Of a DNA stretch of 64,000 bases, positions 11,953 to 24,800 are shown one piece after another; the stretch's first letter is position 1; every line of letters begins with the position of its first letter. A model generated the notes under the pieces. The model worked only from the letters and a program-made list of their open reading frames with translations, ran no database searches and had not been told where the DNA came from. A program made the translations under genes and the position numbers. The DNA lies in NCBI GenBank assembly GCA_008360975.2, contig CM039183.1, positions 39,547,850 to 39,611,849 on the forward strand, read 5' to 3'. The stretch is from Lichenostomus cassidix (Eukaryota > Chordata > Aves > Passeriformes > Meliphagidae).

Positions 11953-14900
11953 GTGGTTTCCTTTATGTTCACTCTTGGGGTGGCTAAAAGCTAATTATTT
12001 AAATCCTTCTCAAAGTCTTTAAAGTTTATATCTCTGTGTGAGAGAGAAAAAGTCAGAGAAACAGACTGCAAGAAAGATGTTCAAGAAAACTTTGGATCCC
12101 ATAGAAAATATCACAGGTTCAGATTAGAACTATTTTCAACATACCAAATATTTCCATGAACTGATGACGAAGAGTTTGACTTCATTAACCTTGAATAGTC
12201 ATCTGGAAAATGACTTAGAAAAAAACTAATGGCAAGTAATATCTCATGCTTCAGATTTTCAGCAGTGCAATGGAGAAGGTATAGGAACCAGTTTATCACA
12301 TGATGTCCTAATGCAAATGGCAAACTGACGTAGGCTGGGATGGCTGTAGGCAGAGGCTGGGAAGGGGCTTTGCCTGGATGCAGCTCGAGGAGAGGGAGAG
12401 AACCAGCTACATGCCCACAAACAGCTTGGAGGAGAATGGGAGAGAGGGACTAGGTGAAGAGCAGGAGGCTGTCCCGAGCGTGGTCAGATAGCCTGTCTCA
12501 CAACCAGCACCTGCTGCACCACTGAAAGCTGAGACTTTGAGCTGTCCAGAATCTACATCCTGACAGTGGGCAGCATAGCCAGTCTGTATCAATTTTTGCC
12601 TGAAACAACTAGAAAAAGGGAATACAATGACAACAGGCACAGATTTGCTGTGCTTGCAGTGCTCACAGGTGGGGAGGCAGGGGCAGGGGGAGACAGTGAT
12701 AGAAACATTGTTCTAAGCTCTGGAGCCTTTGCTCCATTTTAACTTCTCAAAACAGAAAGTTTCATTCTCTTCTGAAATCTATGAGATGCAACTTCCCAGA
12801 ACTGAGTGTCACCTTCACAGTGACAAAGGGGGATCAAGGCAGCACTAGGGGCCACATGTCTCTGAAAAGAGATGGTGCCCATGCCATGGCTGTTTAGTAA
12901 GAAACATTGACCATTGCTTTAAACTAGCAGCTAAATGTAGAAATGAGTAGTGATCCATATAGACTCAATCATCATGTACTCTGTCCCCCCCTCCCCCTTT
13001 TTTCTTAAAATTTTCAGCATCAATTTGATGAATTTTGCTGAAGAAATTGTTTATTACAGCCTGGGCTGTAAAAATGAAACATTAATTTTCAGATAAATTT
13101 TCCCTTGTAAGTTTTGCTTTAGTTTGTATTGTTGGTGTATAGGCCTCGTCACAGGGAAGAAGTCAGTAGTGGTACTTTAGCAGCTTAGGTAAATTGCAAC
13201 TGTTAGTGTATGTTTTATTTTATTATTTAGTGTTTTTTCTTTTCTTGGGTGCTTGAAACAGTCTTTTACACCATGACAGACCACACTTGCACCAGTTGCT
13301 CTCTCTGTTGAATAGTGTTGCAAGTCTTCTTCTGGACAATAGAAAACACGTTTGAGAGCAAGCTAACAGGACAGATCATGCAGTATCAGTATTTTTATGA
13401 CAAAGCACTGCTGATGGTATTTTCATATTTTGTTCTTCATGTATTTAGATTGTCATTGTCTTTCATCATAAGTCTATTAATCACTACTTTTAAATAATAA
13501 ACAATGAAAACAAATAAAGTAATATATTTTAGGAAAATGAAAATTAAATTTTGTAAAGGAATTAATTGTATTTAAAGGTAATAATGTTTATCATCTTTTA
13601 CACACATTTCCATAAGCAAAATTCAGCTCATGCTGGTCTACTACATGGTTTCATCATGCCACAGAATTTCACAGAGGAGTTTCCTATTGTTTGACTGTCT
13701 GCCATAATTATAAGGGAGTTGACTACTTTTGTCCTAAACCCCCTTCACTTGTAGTCTATCACAAAACCATGTGGCTAACAGCCTTATTTCTAAGATAATG
13801 AGGAGTGGAATACAAATGATCAAGGTGGAAGTGCAAAGGCAAAACTACATGTGGAAATTTGTAAAATGCCTTTTTAAACTATTTGTAAACTTGCCTTTTA
13901 GTGAATTTTCAACTCAGTTTTTGAAGAACAGCACTTAATAGTGAAGTAGGATACATTTGCTACAGATGTTTCTGCATACAAATAAAATACCCCCTGTCTA
14001 ATATCCTTTGTGAATTGCCTCCAGTAAACACTTAGTGTTGTGGTTAACAGCAGAACTTATGTTTATTCAGACAATCTAACATGCAGGCAGATTTCTGTTC
14101 CCATATAAAGTTCCCTACCTTTCCCTAAAACACTGTGCAGACCAGCTGTGCTCTGGTTCCCTGGGAACATTAAAGCAGTGTTCAAGACCAGAGCCTGGGA
14201 CTGTAATGAGAATGGTGTGGATTCAGAGTCAGCCAGATTTGAGAGGGGAGTGGAAGCATCACTTTATCAGATCTCATTCCTGTGAGAGTCAACATACAGT
14301 GCTCTCACAGTAGGAGTTAGGTGCTCTGGAATAAAAGTCTTCCCAGTTCCCTGGAACCAGGGGTTGCCAGTGAGGTGAGTGCAGGCTGTGAGCTCACCTG
14401 CTTGCAACGTGCTGCTGCCACTTCCCCTTCCACCTCAGGCTGCCGTGTGGTGAGGGTGTTGCTCCATTCACTCTGAGTTTCTCATGCTCTTTGCCTTAAA
14501 AACCTGTCTGGAGGGTGCTGCTGGATGGGCTGAATGCACATCTGGTTAGTTGCCAGCTGTAAATGTGGTGCTTGGGTCCATTTCAAAGCAGGGCTCCAGC
14601 ACCATGGCTTCAGATCATGGCTTTGTGGGCTCAGGCACAGAGTGAGACTCCAGACAAGCCCCAGCATGAGCTATCCCTGCAAACAGTGCCTGGCTCAGGG
14701 CAGCCTTTCCATCAGGCCTAATAAGTATAGGCATGAATAAACAGATGAAACAGATGGGACCTCCTCTGGATTGCAGAAGTGCTCAAGGACTGTCTTCCAT
14801 GAGAAGGGAGGAGAAATGATCGTTTGCCAGCAGTAAGTTAGGGCAACAATTACTTTGAATTTAATTCACACTTAGATCTCAGACAAGGGCATAGTTAGCC

Positions 14901-16478
14901 CCAGATGCAAAGGAACATATCTGTGTTTATTGGCTGATTTTCTGAGTAAAGAGGAGTATGTGAATCTAAGATAGGGGTTTCAAGAACAAGGCAACGCTGG
15001 TTTTATAGACCAGATACATTTTTTAAAGTTGAATTTTATATTTTTTCTCATGGGTAAAACTAGGATAAAAGTAGCTAATGTGTAATACAGACATCTGTAC
15101 TGATGTAATGGTTTAGGCCATCGTCAGGATGAAAATAACGTTGATCCATGTTTTCTGAAAAGTCAGCAAATTATGGTGAGAAATCTAAGAAAGTTGAGTT
15201 AGGAGCAAGTGCATAATCTAAAATTTAGCAGTCAATCAGGAAATCACGTTTATGTGCACTGTTTCTAATAGTGAATAAAATCTGTCCTGCTAAATGTAGT
15301 CACAGAAGTTATATGCAGTGTTTATATCCTAGTTGAGTTTCACCATCGTTGTACAAGTCTTCTGAGATCCTGTTTCCAGTAACAGAACATGGTTGGCAGC
15401 ATAGGCTGTACACACATCTGTTTCCTGGAGCATGGCAAATCTGCAGTTTGTATCAAAAACTGGGTTGCACATGTTCTAGAAAGCCTTGGGCATTGAATCT
15501 GAAGAGGAAAAAAAGTTAATATGGGTTGTTTTAGAATGGTTTTCAGGTTTAATTTTGTTGGTTACTCTGAAAACAGAAACCTATATAAATTCTCAGGAAA
15601 AGTAGAGAGACTTTACTTACCATAAAGCTTTTTTGACTGCATGGAGTGTTGGTAAAGTTTGTGTTGAATTGTTCTGTGCAAAAGTTCTGGTGAGGCTTAA
15701 CAATACTTGTTGGCCAGCAGAAGACAGAAAAAAAAAATACCTGCAGAAAAGAAATATGGATTATTAACTAAAGTCACAGCTGACTTAGAACAAGTTTTGT
15801 TTGCCTGCCTGACAAACACGTACATCACTCTGAAGACTCATGTTTGGTTATATTTTTGTTTTGTGGTTTGGTGACAACTGAAACACAAGGTGTACAGCAG
15901 CAAATTCTCAGTAAGTTTCCAGGTCGTGAACTGGTGTGAAACCTGAGATGTTGTGCAAAACACTAGAAATTATTTCAAACAGAATTACTAATGTAGTCAA
16001 CACATGTAAAAAGAGAAGAGAAGCAGAGACATTGCAGTGAAAATGCATTTTCTTTGCAGATTTCGAAGATACACCTGCCAATTCCATTGCTTTGGGAAGT
16101 GTACAGCCACCCTCACTGCTAATCCATTTTCCTCCTAATATAAGGCTATAATCTGTATTTCCAAAACATGTAGAAATGGCCAAAAAACATGGCCAAGCAT
16201 AAGACAAAACATAGTTAACGCCAACACTTTCAACACTACACAAGGCATTCACTAGATTGGAGTCTAAAATCCTTGTGTCAGCAGTTGTCAAAGAACATTA
16301 CACACTTGTGACTTTTTAGCAATTCCATGTGTTCACCAGATTGGTAGCCAAATAGGAATTCAGGAAGAAGTGCCCTTCTTCATAAAAAACATAGATAATG
16401 AAGACCAATTTTGTTGTGACATTCTTAGGACAAATGCTATTTTTTCATAATCCTTTTATATGAGTATTTTTGAAATGT

Positions 16479-16516
16479 TTACATGTAATTTTACATGTAA
16501 TTTAGATTACATGTAG
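16479..16516. repeat. Cluster of TTACATGTAA palindromes
   Basis: Two perfect 10-nt palindromes TTACATGTAA at 16479-16488 and 16491-16500, followed by a near copy TTACATGTAG at 16507-16516. All are within 38 nt. Confidence 0.8.
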
Positions 16517-19500
16517 ATCCTTAGATCAACATAAATTTTTCTTCTATTTTTCTCAGTTTGTGTTCTCTTTCATGCGTCAACTGTACTATCAATCTGCTAA
16601 TGCAAGGAACAGGATAGCAGACTCCTATAATGGTAGTTCCTAACATTTTTCAGTTTGCAAATCTAATTTTTTTCAGATGAGTTGGTGTCTATTCTCGAGT
16701 CAATGCAAGGTACTATCAGTAGATATTTCTTCACAATGTTTTGTGGATTTCTTAGAAATAGTCCACAGAACATCAGCAAATACAGTTCACAGTTTGATTA
16801 TCACTCTAGAAAGAGTACTGATAGTATTGATAAAACTACACGTGAATCCACTACCACTCATTTTCATCTGCTAGTACTTGTTCTTGCGCTTCGGGAAAAA
16901 AAATCTGTTCTGCAATGAGGTTTATTGGAAAATCTGATTTCTGCTCCCAGTTTGCAAATTAATAGATACTACAAGTTTGTGTTTTGGTATTCGTAGCAAT
17001 GTGGCTGATTGCCTCAATTATAGTGTGTTTGTTTGTCCTTCTGAATCTATCTCTGGTCACATGTAATGAAAATAAGAATTCCTTCTTCATATTTGCTGAA
17101 ATTTTATCATAGCCAAATGTTTAGGTGGTAATTATATAAGCAGGAGGTGTGGAAGACTTTCTGTGTGCTTCTGTGGGGACAGAATTTTATTTCTTAAATC
17201 ATAGTTGTTGTATCCCTGAAGATATTCCCTGACTCAGACAGAATTTGGAGCCTGGAGCAGTAGTGACTGAGAAAGGATCTATTTCAATTGATCCCTATGA
17301 CAGGAAGTCAGACTGTGGATTATGTTCCACAGCTTGTGAATTTCAAAATAGATGTGCAATACAAAGGAAGAAAGTTAAAATAGCTTTAATGACACTCATT
17401 TAAAGGAACTGACCAATTTAACATTTAATTAGAGGTGAGATTAACTTGTAGGACTTGGATCTGTAAAACTTACTTTTTTGTTTGTGTTTTTAGGAGGAAA
17501 TACTGGCTCCAACATTTAGTTTCAGGCATGCTACTTTAGATTTCAAGTTTGTTCCATCCTTTCTTTAAAGTAATTAAAAAATTAAAAGTTTGCACAACAG
17601 TGTGCCATTTGGTTGTTACCAAAGCCCAATGGCACTTTTTCCCTTTTGTTTGTTGAAAGCTAAAAATGGGGGGGAGAATCATACTAGCCATTCTTGTTTT
17701 GACTGATATTGAGAATCCTGGGTTTTCTTCTCACTCTATCTGCCTTTGTGTGATGAGGTGTAACTGTTTGGGATGCAAGCCTTGAGAGGCTGACATGAGA
17801 CCCACTGTCTGACGGAGATTGAGTAGGCCGAAGAAGCTTTGCTTGTTCCCCTGCTCCCTGTCCATAAACAGGGAAACTTCCCCTTATCCCTGCTGAGAGT
17901 CACCCATTGCTGCAACACAGCAAACCAAACAGAAATTTGTTGAAGTGCTTTCTAAGTGAGACACTCTTGGAAAGGGCTTGCAGATTCAGTTGAGAGCCTC
18001 AATCTTGACTCACCCATGTCTGTCTAGCTGGGAATCTCACCCCACATCTTACATTAACTTGTTTAGGCATTTCCCAGGAATGCAAAGAGGTCCTGACATT
18101 TGATAGAGAAGTTTAGACAAGTTACATGAAGCTACTTATATACATAGACACAGAATTAAGTACTGGAAGGAGTCTTATTAAAAAAAAAATACTATTTCCA
18201 TGTAGCGCACAAGGATTGATTTCTGATGGTTTGGCACGTATGAATTGAATTTACTGGTATCTAATAAGGTAGAAGAGACATGTGGAAACATCATGCAGAT
18301 CCTCACTCCTTGTTCTGAAATTGTCTGAGGAGTTCAAAACTTGTTAAGAATATGCATAAACACATCTCACTTGCTTACGAGTCCTGAATAACAATTCATA
18401 GGAAGGAACAAAAACTTTCAGCGTTAGATACTTTAAAACAACTATCCAAAAACATGCTCTAATCGTTCTACAGAAAGCATGATTGAGTACTCTCTAAAAA
18501 AATCAGATCTCCTCATGTGGTGCCTAGCACCAAAAATATGAAATCTTTGTCCCAAAGCATAACTCACATTCACTGATTGATTTTATAGCAAAATTACAAA
18601 GCTGAGCTTATAATGCTTATAATAGCATCTTTCGAAGCTTTCCTCCAGATGAAGCATCTGTCCCCCTGCTGCTGTGCTAGTGTCTATAAAATATACTATC
18701 ACTAGCTCAAAAATTACTTTCATTGTGTAAAATGAAACCAGAAGTCTGTTGTGGTTTAGATTATTGTTTCATATGTTAATATTAAGCACAGTTTCTCAAA
18801 CGGGTAATAAATGCGAACTGGCTTGTGCATTATATCCAAGCTTATTGTTAGTGCTGTAAGGGGACAGTAACACAGCAGTTTGTCAAAATTCAGTCTGTGC
18901 TCAAACTGCTTGGGAACTTGTTATTTTAAAACATCAGAATTGCAGGCGTGCTTGTAACGATTACTTAGAAACCCTGCCAGAAGAATATGTTGTTCTAAAG
19001 AAAAGCTTTATTGTTGGTCTTTGACTAGGAGCAACCATATACTGGTAAAGAGTCTACATATTTTTCCTAACGAATATTAGCATGCAATTACACAATAGAG
19101 TTCAAAGATAATTTTCAACTAATCAAAAAAAAAAAACCAAACAGTTTCTTTTCTGTTTTTTTTCTTTTTCTTCCCCATTACTTGACATACTATGATGAGT
19201 TTAGGTTAGTAAAATGTGCATTCCTGGTTTTGTTCGATGCACCATCTGCAAATCCATTACACAGTTATTTGGGAGCATTCAGGTTTTTCTTTTCTACCCT
19301 TAAAATGGAGAAACCATCACTTGTATGGTTTCTTCAGTGTCAAAACTCCAAATATGATTGTGTCCAAGGTGTGCACTTTCTGTATATATAGTCTGAAGCA
19401 ACAGCCTTATATCCAGCCATTTGATGGAATATCCCATGCTTTTCCCATGGCAGCAGTGGAGCCACGGCACAGGACTATATTGGGAAGCTGTGAAGAATAC

Positions 19501-21008
19501 TGTGAATAATTACATCAGAAGCACAAAATGCTTAACTTTCCTAACTTTCATGGAGTCAAGTTTTTTTCACATCTACAAATTCATGCTGTGTTACACCCAG
19601 GAGAGTCATAATTATTTTTTTTCTGAGTTTTAAGGATTTCAGTACTGACAGGTGATAAATGAACATCCTTGATCTCATGAGAATCCATAAGGGTTTAATG
19701 AGGACTTAAATGGAGCTTCCACATGTCCCAGTAGAGAAATGAGTTTCAGCTTGTGTTCTAAGTGCCTTGGTCTTGTGCTATTCATCTGGCTCAGCAGAGA
19801 AAACGATCACTGGTTTCAGTGGGAGTGAGATCTACTTTCTAATCCTGCTTGTGTTAATTATGAAATGAGCTCATCAGGGAGTTGGCTGGATGTAGCATTT
19901 TTGTGCTTCGGCTACAGCAGCTCACAAGCAGGTTCCATGTTTACATCTGGTATATTAATCTGTAAACATTTCTAGATAACAATCTCTTCTTAGATCTTGT
20001 TAAGCTAGTGGAAATGACTGTTCTTCTACCATCCCACAGACCTGAAAAATCAATGAACATTAAGACTATAACAGCATTTCCAGGAGATCGCTGCCACAGT
20101 TACATTTGCTAGTAGTTTACAATAAGTTTATCAAACCAGAGTGAAGGGAATCTGCTCACCTCTGTTCTAAGAAACAGTTTCCCCATGCTGCTACAATTTT
20201 GGTTAAAATTACTGAGCCAGTGACAAGAAAATTTTTCACTTGAAATGACCCATTGTCTTCTACCCTCTGGAAGAGAGCAGAACTCAACTCTCCAGCTAAG
20301 CCTTACCTTAGGCCTAATTGGAATGTCTGATCACTCTTCTGTATCTAATTCAATTTGTTAAAAAGAAATCTCAACCCTCTATGACTGCTAAGGATAGATC
20401 CTATGCCTGGTATCCATTCTAGCAAAATGCTTCTTCCAGTGAAGAGAAGCCTCTCCACAGCAATTAGTCATTTCCTTTAAATGACAAAATCTGCACTTTA
20501 CACTTGTCCCTTCAGTAAGGACTGCCTGAGAAAACAGTTGCTTGAGAAGGAAAGGAGGCAAGACAGATTTAGGAATTTCAAGTCAATCCATGGCATGAGA
20601 TTTTTCACCTAGACAAAGAAGTGTCAATTTGAGCTCCAAAGCTGAGTATTTTATAACACTTTGGAACAAACCCACTTTAGTGCTTGAGCTTGCAAAATGA
20701 TGGCTTTCTTGATACAAATAAATCATGCTTTTGACTCTCTTTTTCTTTTCCAAGCTTCAATCCATCACTGAAAACTAAGAAAATCTTATCCCACAAAACT
20801 GCCAGGTTTAAGAGTAGGAGAAGGGCAACAAGCACGATCCAGAGGAAAAGGAAAACAAGGTTTTAGTTCATAGCAAGACCTGTTTATCTGTGTTGGGTGG
20901 ATCTGGCCAGACTTCAAACAAAATTTGATGGCATGGCTCAACGTCCCATAATATGGAAATATGGTGGGTTTGCATTACAGGCAAGGTGCTCTTCTAATGA
21001 TTTTGGAA

Positions 21009-21894
21009 CTGTTGACTCCCTCAAGGGAATGGAGACCCTGCAGAGAGACCTTGACAAATCAGAGAGCTGGGCAATCACCAGTGAAGTTCAAGAAGGGAAA
21101 ATGCCAGATTCTGCACCTGGGATGAGGCAACCCTGGATGTACAGACAGCCTGAAGAATGAGAGGCTGGAGTGCAGCACTGCAAAAAAGGACCTGGGCATC
21201 CTGGTTAATGGCATGTTGCACATGAGTCAGCAGTGCCCTGGCAGCCAGGAGGGCCAAGTGTGTCCTCAGGGCATCAGGTACAGCATTGCAGCCAGGCAAG
21301 GGAGCAGATTGTCCTGCTGTGCTCTGCACTGTTCTGGGGCAGCCTCACCTCCAGTGCTGGGGGCAGCTTTGGGCCCCACAATGTATGAAAGACATTAAAC
21401 TGTTAGAGAGTGTCCCAAGGAGGGCAACAAGGATGGTGAAGGGCCTTGAGGGGAAGCCCTGTGAGGAGTGGCTGAGGTCACTTGGTCTGTTCAGCCTGAA
21501 GGAGACTGAGGGGAGACCTCATTACAGTCTACAACTTCCTTGTGAGGGGAAGAGGAGGGGCAGACACTGATCTCCTCTCTGTGGTGACCAAAGAACCCAA
21601 AGGCATGGCCTGAAGCTGTGTCAGGGGAGGTTTAAGTTGGATATTAGGAAATGTTTCTTCACATGGAGGATGGTCAGGCTGGAAGAGGCTCCCCAGGGAA
21701 GTGGTCACAGCACCAGCCTGACAGAGTTCAAGAACAATACTTGGACAACTTGGATAACGCTCTCTGGTGCATGGTGTGACCCTTGGGGATGGTGCTGTTC
21801 AGAGCCAGGAATTGGACTCAGTTATCCTTGTGGGTCCTTTCCAACTCAGCGTATTCTGTGATTCTGTGATTCTGTGATTCTGTGATTCTGTGAT
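21009..21894 (+). mobile_element. CR1 LINE, 5'-truncated copy with decayed RT end and 3' tail
   Basis: About 0.88 kb of a CR1 non-LTR retrotransposon in + orientation. CR1 elements encode an endonuclease/reverse transcriptase and are usually 5'-truncated on insertion. Translated pieces match the end of the CR1 reverse transcriptase as I know it: LQRDLDKSESWAI near 21040-21078, KDIKLLESVPRRATRMVKGL with EGKP following at about 21391-21465, LRSLGLFSLKE near 21474-21507, and DIRKCFFTW near 21640-21666. These lie in different frames and are separated by stops and indels, so the copy is dead. The element ends in five copies of ATTCTGTG at 21853-21892, the typical CR1 3' microsatellite. No target-site duplication is expected for CR1. 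The exact 5' boundary is approximate. Confidence 0.95.
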
Positions 21895-24800
21895 ATAATT
21901 AGCCAAGTGTGCCAAAGGTCTCTGCATACCTGACCACATTCAGACATGATAATAGCACAGTTTATCTGGAGTCTGCCAAGAGATGGGTCTACCTCACTCC
22001 CAATTTTCATTCATAGAAAACATAAGCTGAGACTATGTATTTATGTGCACTTCCAAACCAAATTTAATGCATGCCATTCTGCAGTACCATCAGCAAGTCT
22101 GAATGCATTTTGAAACAAATTAAATTCTGCAGCACCTCAGCAGAATTCAGTGAAAATCACAGCTTCACTCTGCACAGAAGCAAAGAATAAGTAGTCCTGG
22201 AATTTGCCCAACACCATGAAATGGAAGCCTGGCTTTATTTTGTCCGCTTTGACTTCCTCCCTCCTCACCTGCCTATGTGTTTTACATTTCAATAATTAAG
22301 TGGAGCTAGAAAACACCTCCTTTATTCTTGGACAAATTCAAATTTATAGATTTTGTATGTGGTTTTCTTAATTCCTTTAAATAGATTTGCTTAGGGAGCA
22401 GTAAACACATGAAAATTAATTTGAAACCATAATCAGACTATGGAGTACAATTATTCTTTCCCAGACAAAACAAACTTCAAGAAATTTCATGCTAGCTTTC
22501 TTCTGATGAGACAGACTGTTGTTGGACAAAAGGATTCTTTCCAACATCTTCATGCTTTCTTTCCATACCTTGTGTAGAACTGTTGCCCTAATTTTTTCTG
22601 TTGCTGTTCTGTTTGGAATCCTCTAAAGTTAAATTTTTGAAATACAATTAATTAACTGCTTGGGAGCCTGTTTGCATTTGTGCCATGAAGGGTATAGTAT
22701 TTTCTCAAAGAAATTATGGTGGCTGTGTTGATATTATACTGATGGTAATATTTTCCTGTTGTGTGTTTGCCCTTAACTACCAGATCCTCTCCCAGAACAC
22801 ATTTATAGAGGTGTTCATGCACAGTGTGTTTGGGCTTTTTTCACTAACCTGCCAAGAATTGTTGTGTTGTTTTGGGGATGCAATATACTTCTATGAGAAA
22901 CAGAAATCTGGTCTAATCTGGGACCTGTGGTTCAGATCTAACACAAAACCTGACAATTTTCGCTACAGTCAGACTCAGGTTGGGTGCACTGAAACAAAAC
23001 CCTTGTGGAGCCAAGTACAAACTTTGGATATGAGGGAAATATTGCTCCATGTTTGCTTTCAAAGGAGAAAAGCCTGTCACGTGCAAAGACTTCTCTGCTG
23101 AAGTTATGTCTTAGTTGAATTGGGATAACATTGAACTCCAGCTACAAAAACGTGTGTCAGAATAAGTAATTTCATACCTAAGCAGGAACAAAACCCCAGT
23201 GTAGTAACGAGGTTCTTTAATTCTTTTCTTGTGTAACAATCAACACATATTATTTTTTATTATAATAATTAGGACTAGAGAAATATGCCCTAGCCAAAAT
23301 AAAAGCCAATTAGGTATTATTGTTATTAATACTATCTGATGATGTGATCTGCAGTAATAATGGGTACATTCTAAATGCCTTGGATGAAAATATTGAAACT
23401 TGAAGGAATGAAGTTAGCGTCTAAATTAAAGGCCTGATTTATTTTTTTGTAGAATGCCAGGCTGTTAAACAAAGCCAAACCCACTGGCGTGCCAGTAAGT
23501 TAACAACCTACCACCATGAGAAAAATTTTAGTTGGATTTATGGTCCCCCTGTCTGAACCTTTTCTCTTTGAAGATGCCTAACTTAAATCTGCAGCATGGG
23601 TGGCAGGAGAGTGAGAGAGAGAAAAAGCTGCAGTCACTTTCCTGGTCCCACTTGCAAGGCAGTGGTATAACAGCACCAGTAGACTATAAGGGATTTCTTC
23701 ATGTTAGGAAGAAGCAGACAAACTGTCTCCTCTTGTTCTAGTCACAGCATTGCTTTCTTAGGGAGTTGTTTTTTTCTCAGCTTGAAATGTTACAAATAAT
23801 ATAATGGAGCATTATTTTCTAATCTGAAATTCTTTGGAAGTGAAGGTGAAGGTGGTGTAACAAGTCTTTCTGACTGGAAAGAATAATTTTCCTTTTTTCT
23901 GTTTTAACTATTGGAACACAGGAAAGAAGGAGTCATACTGAAGGAAACACTAAAATAAAAGATGGGGAAAAAGCCTCAAGCGTTTTACTGGGCAAGTAAA
24001 TAATAATAAAAAGAAATCAACCCCATCAAAACAATGTTTACTTTTGGAGTCCTTGTGACCTCATTTGGTATTTTGTCTTTCTACTGGAAACCTCAAAAAT
24101 ATAATTAGGCAATTAATATGATAACTGTTGGACAAAATTCCCTTTACTAGGAGAAAGATAACACTCAAACATTTTTACTCCTTCTGCTTCACATTTTGAA
24201 GATATAGCCAAATCCTCCTGCTTGTATTTCATACTACAGCAACACAGGCACTCGAGGGAGAGATATTCTTCAGTGTACTCTTTCCCTGGAAGTCATTCAA
24301 AACTGGTAGGAGGAAAACAGGCATCCTGCCATGAGCCAGCATTGTCCTCTCTCTGCTTTCTACATCTGGCACAAATCCCTCCTGCCACTCCCACCCCATC
24401 CTATTTTACCTTCCCCTAGAAACTATGTGCAGGGTTGTCTTTTTATCATTATTATAATCAGTTATATGAACTTCCCATTCTGCCCAGATTTCTCTTCTGA
24501 ATACTTGCTTACGAGTCTGAAGTCACCTTCCATGCCCATCCTTGTATACCTTTGAGACAACTGTGTTAATTCTGTCCCCCAGGGTGTCAGAAACGTAATA
24601 ATGCCATGACTGTACATTGCATTGAGACCTTGAGAGAAAAATCAATGATAATACAAAGCTTAACAAGCATGTGTATTGCAATTTATAGCATTTCTGGACC
24701 GCAAAATGTGCTGGATGAATAAGAAATAATGTACTGAATCCATCTAAAGGGTGAAATTCTGGACTTTCTCATATTTAAAAGAATTCATTTCTTTTGCACA

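Larger units (their letters stand above)
7136..21008. other. Non-genic sequence downstream of SMOC2
   Basis: About 14 kb of AT-rich sequence without a recognisable gene or transposon. It holds the A-tract minisatellite at 9.7 kb, a poly-T run at 11.93 kb and a cluster of TTACATGTAA palindromes at 16.48 kb. Purine-rich sequence lies at about 11.09-11.46 kb, and GC-richer stretches of unknown origin lie at about 12.34-12.69 and 14.34-14.72 kb. Open frames, the longest about 127 codons on the minus strand at 15908-16291, show no domain signature and are probably chance. Confidence 0.6.

Noticed and set aside
15908..16291. 127-codon minus-strand open frame
   Set aside because: No domain or conserved motif is recognised. 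A single frame of this length is expected by chance in 64 kb.
21286..21570. 94-codon frame with LLESVPRRATRMVKGLEGKP as a host gene
   Set aside because: This is the C-terminal part of the CR1 reverse transcriptase, with frameshifts on both sides.
22685..23101. 138-codon plus-strand open frame
   Set aside because: It has no domain, splice or promoter context that I recognise, and its composition is like random AT-rich DNA. A hydrophobic N-terminal third is common by chance in T-rich sequence.
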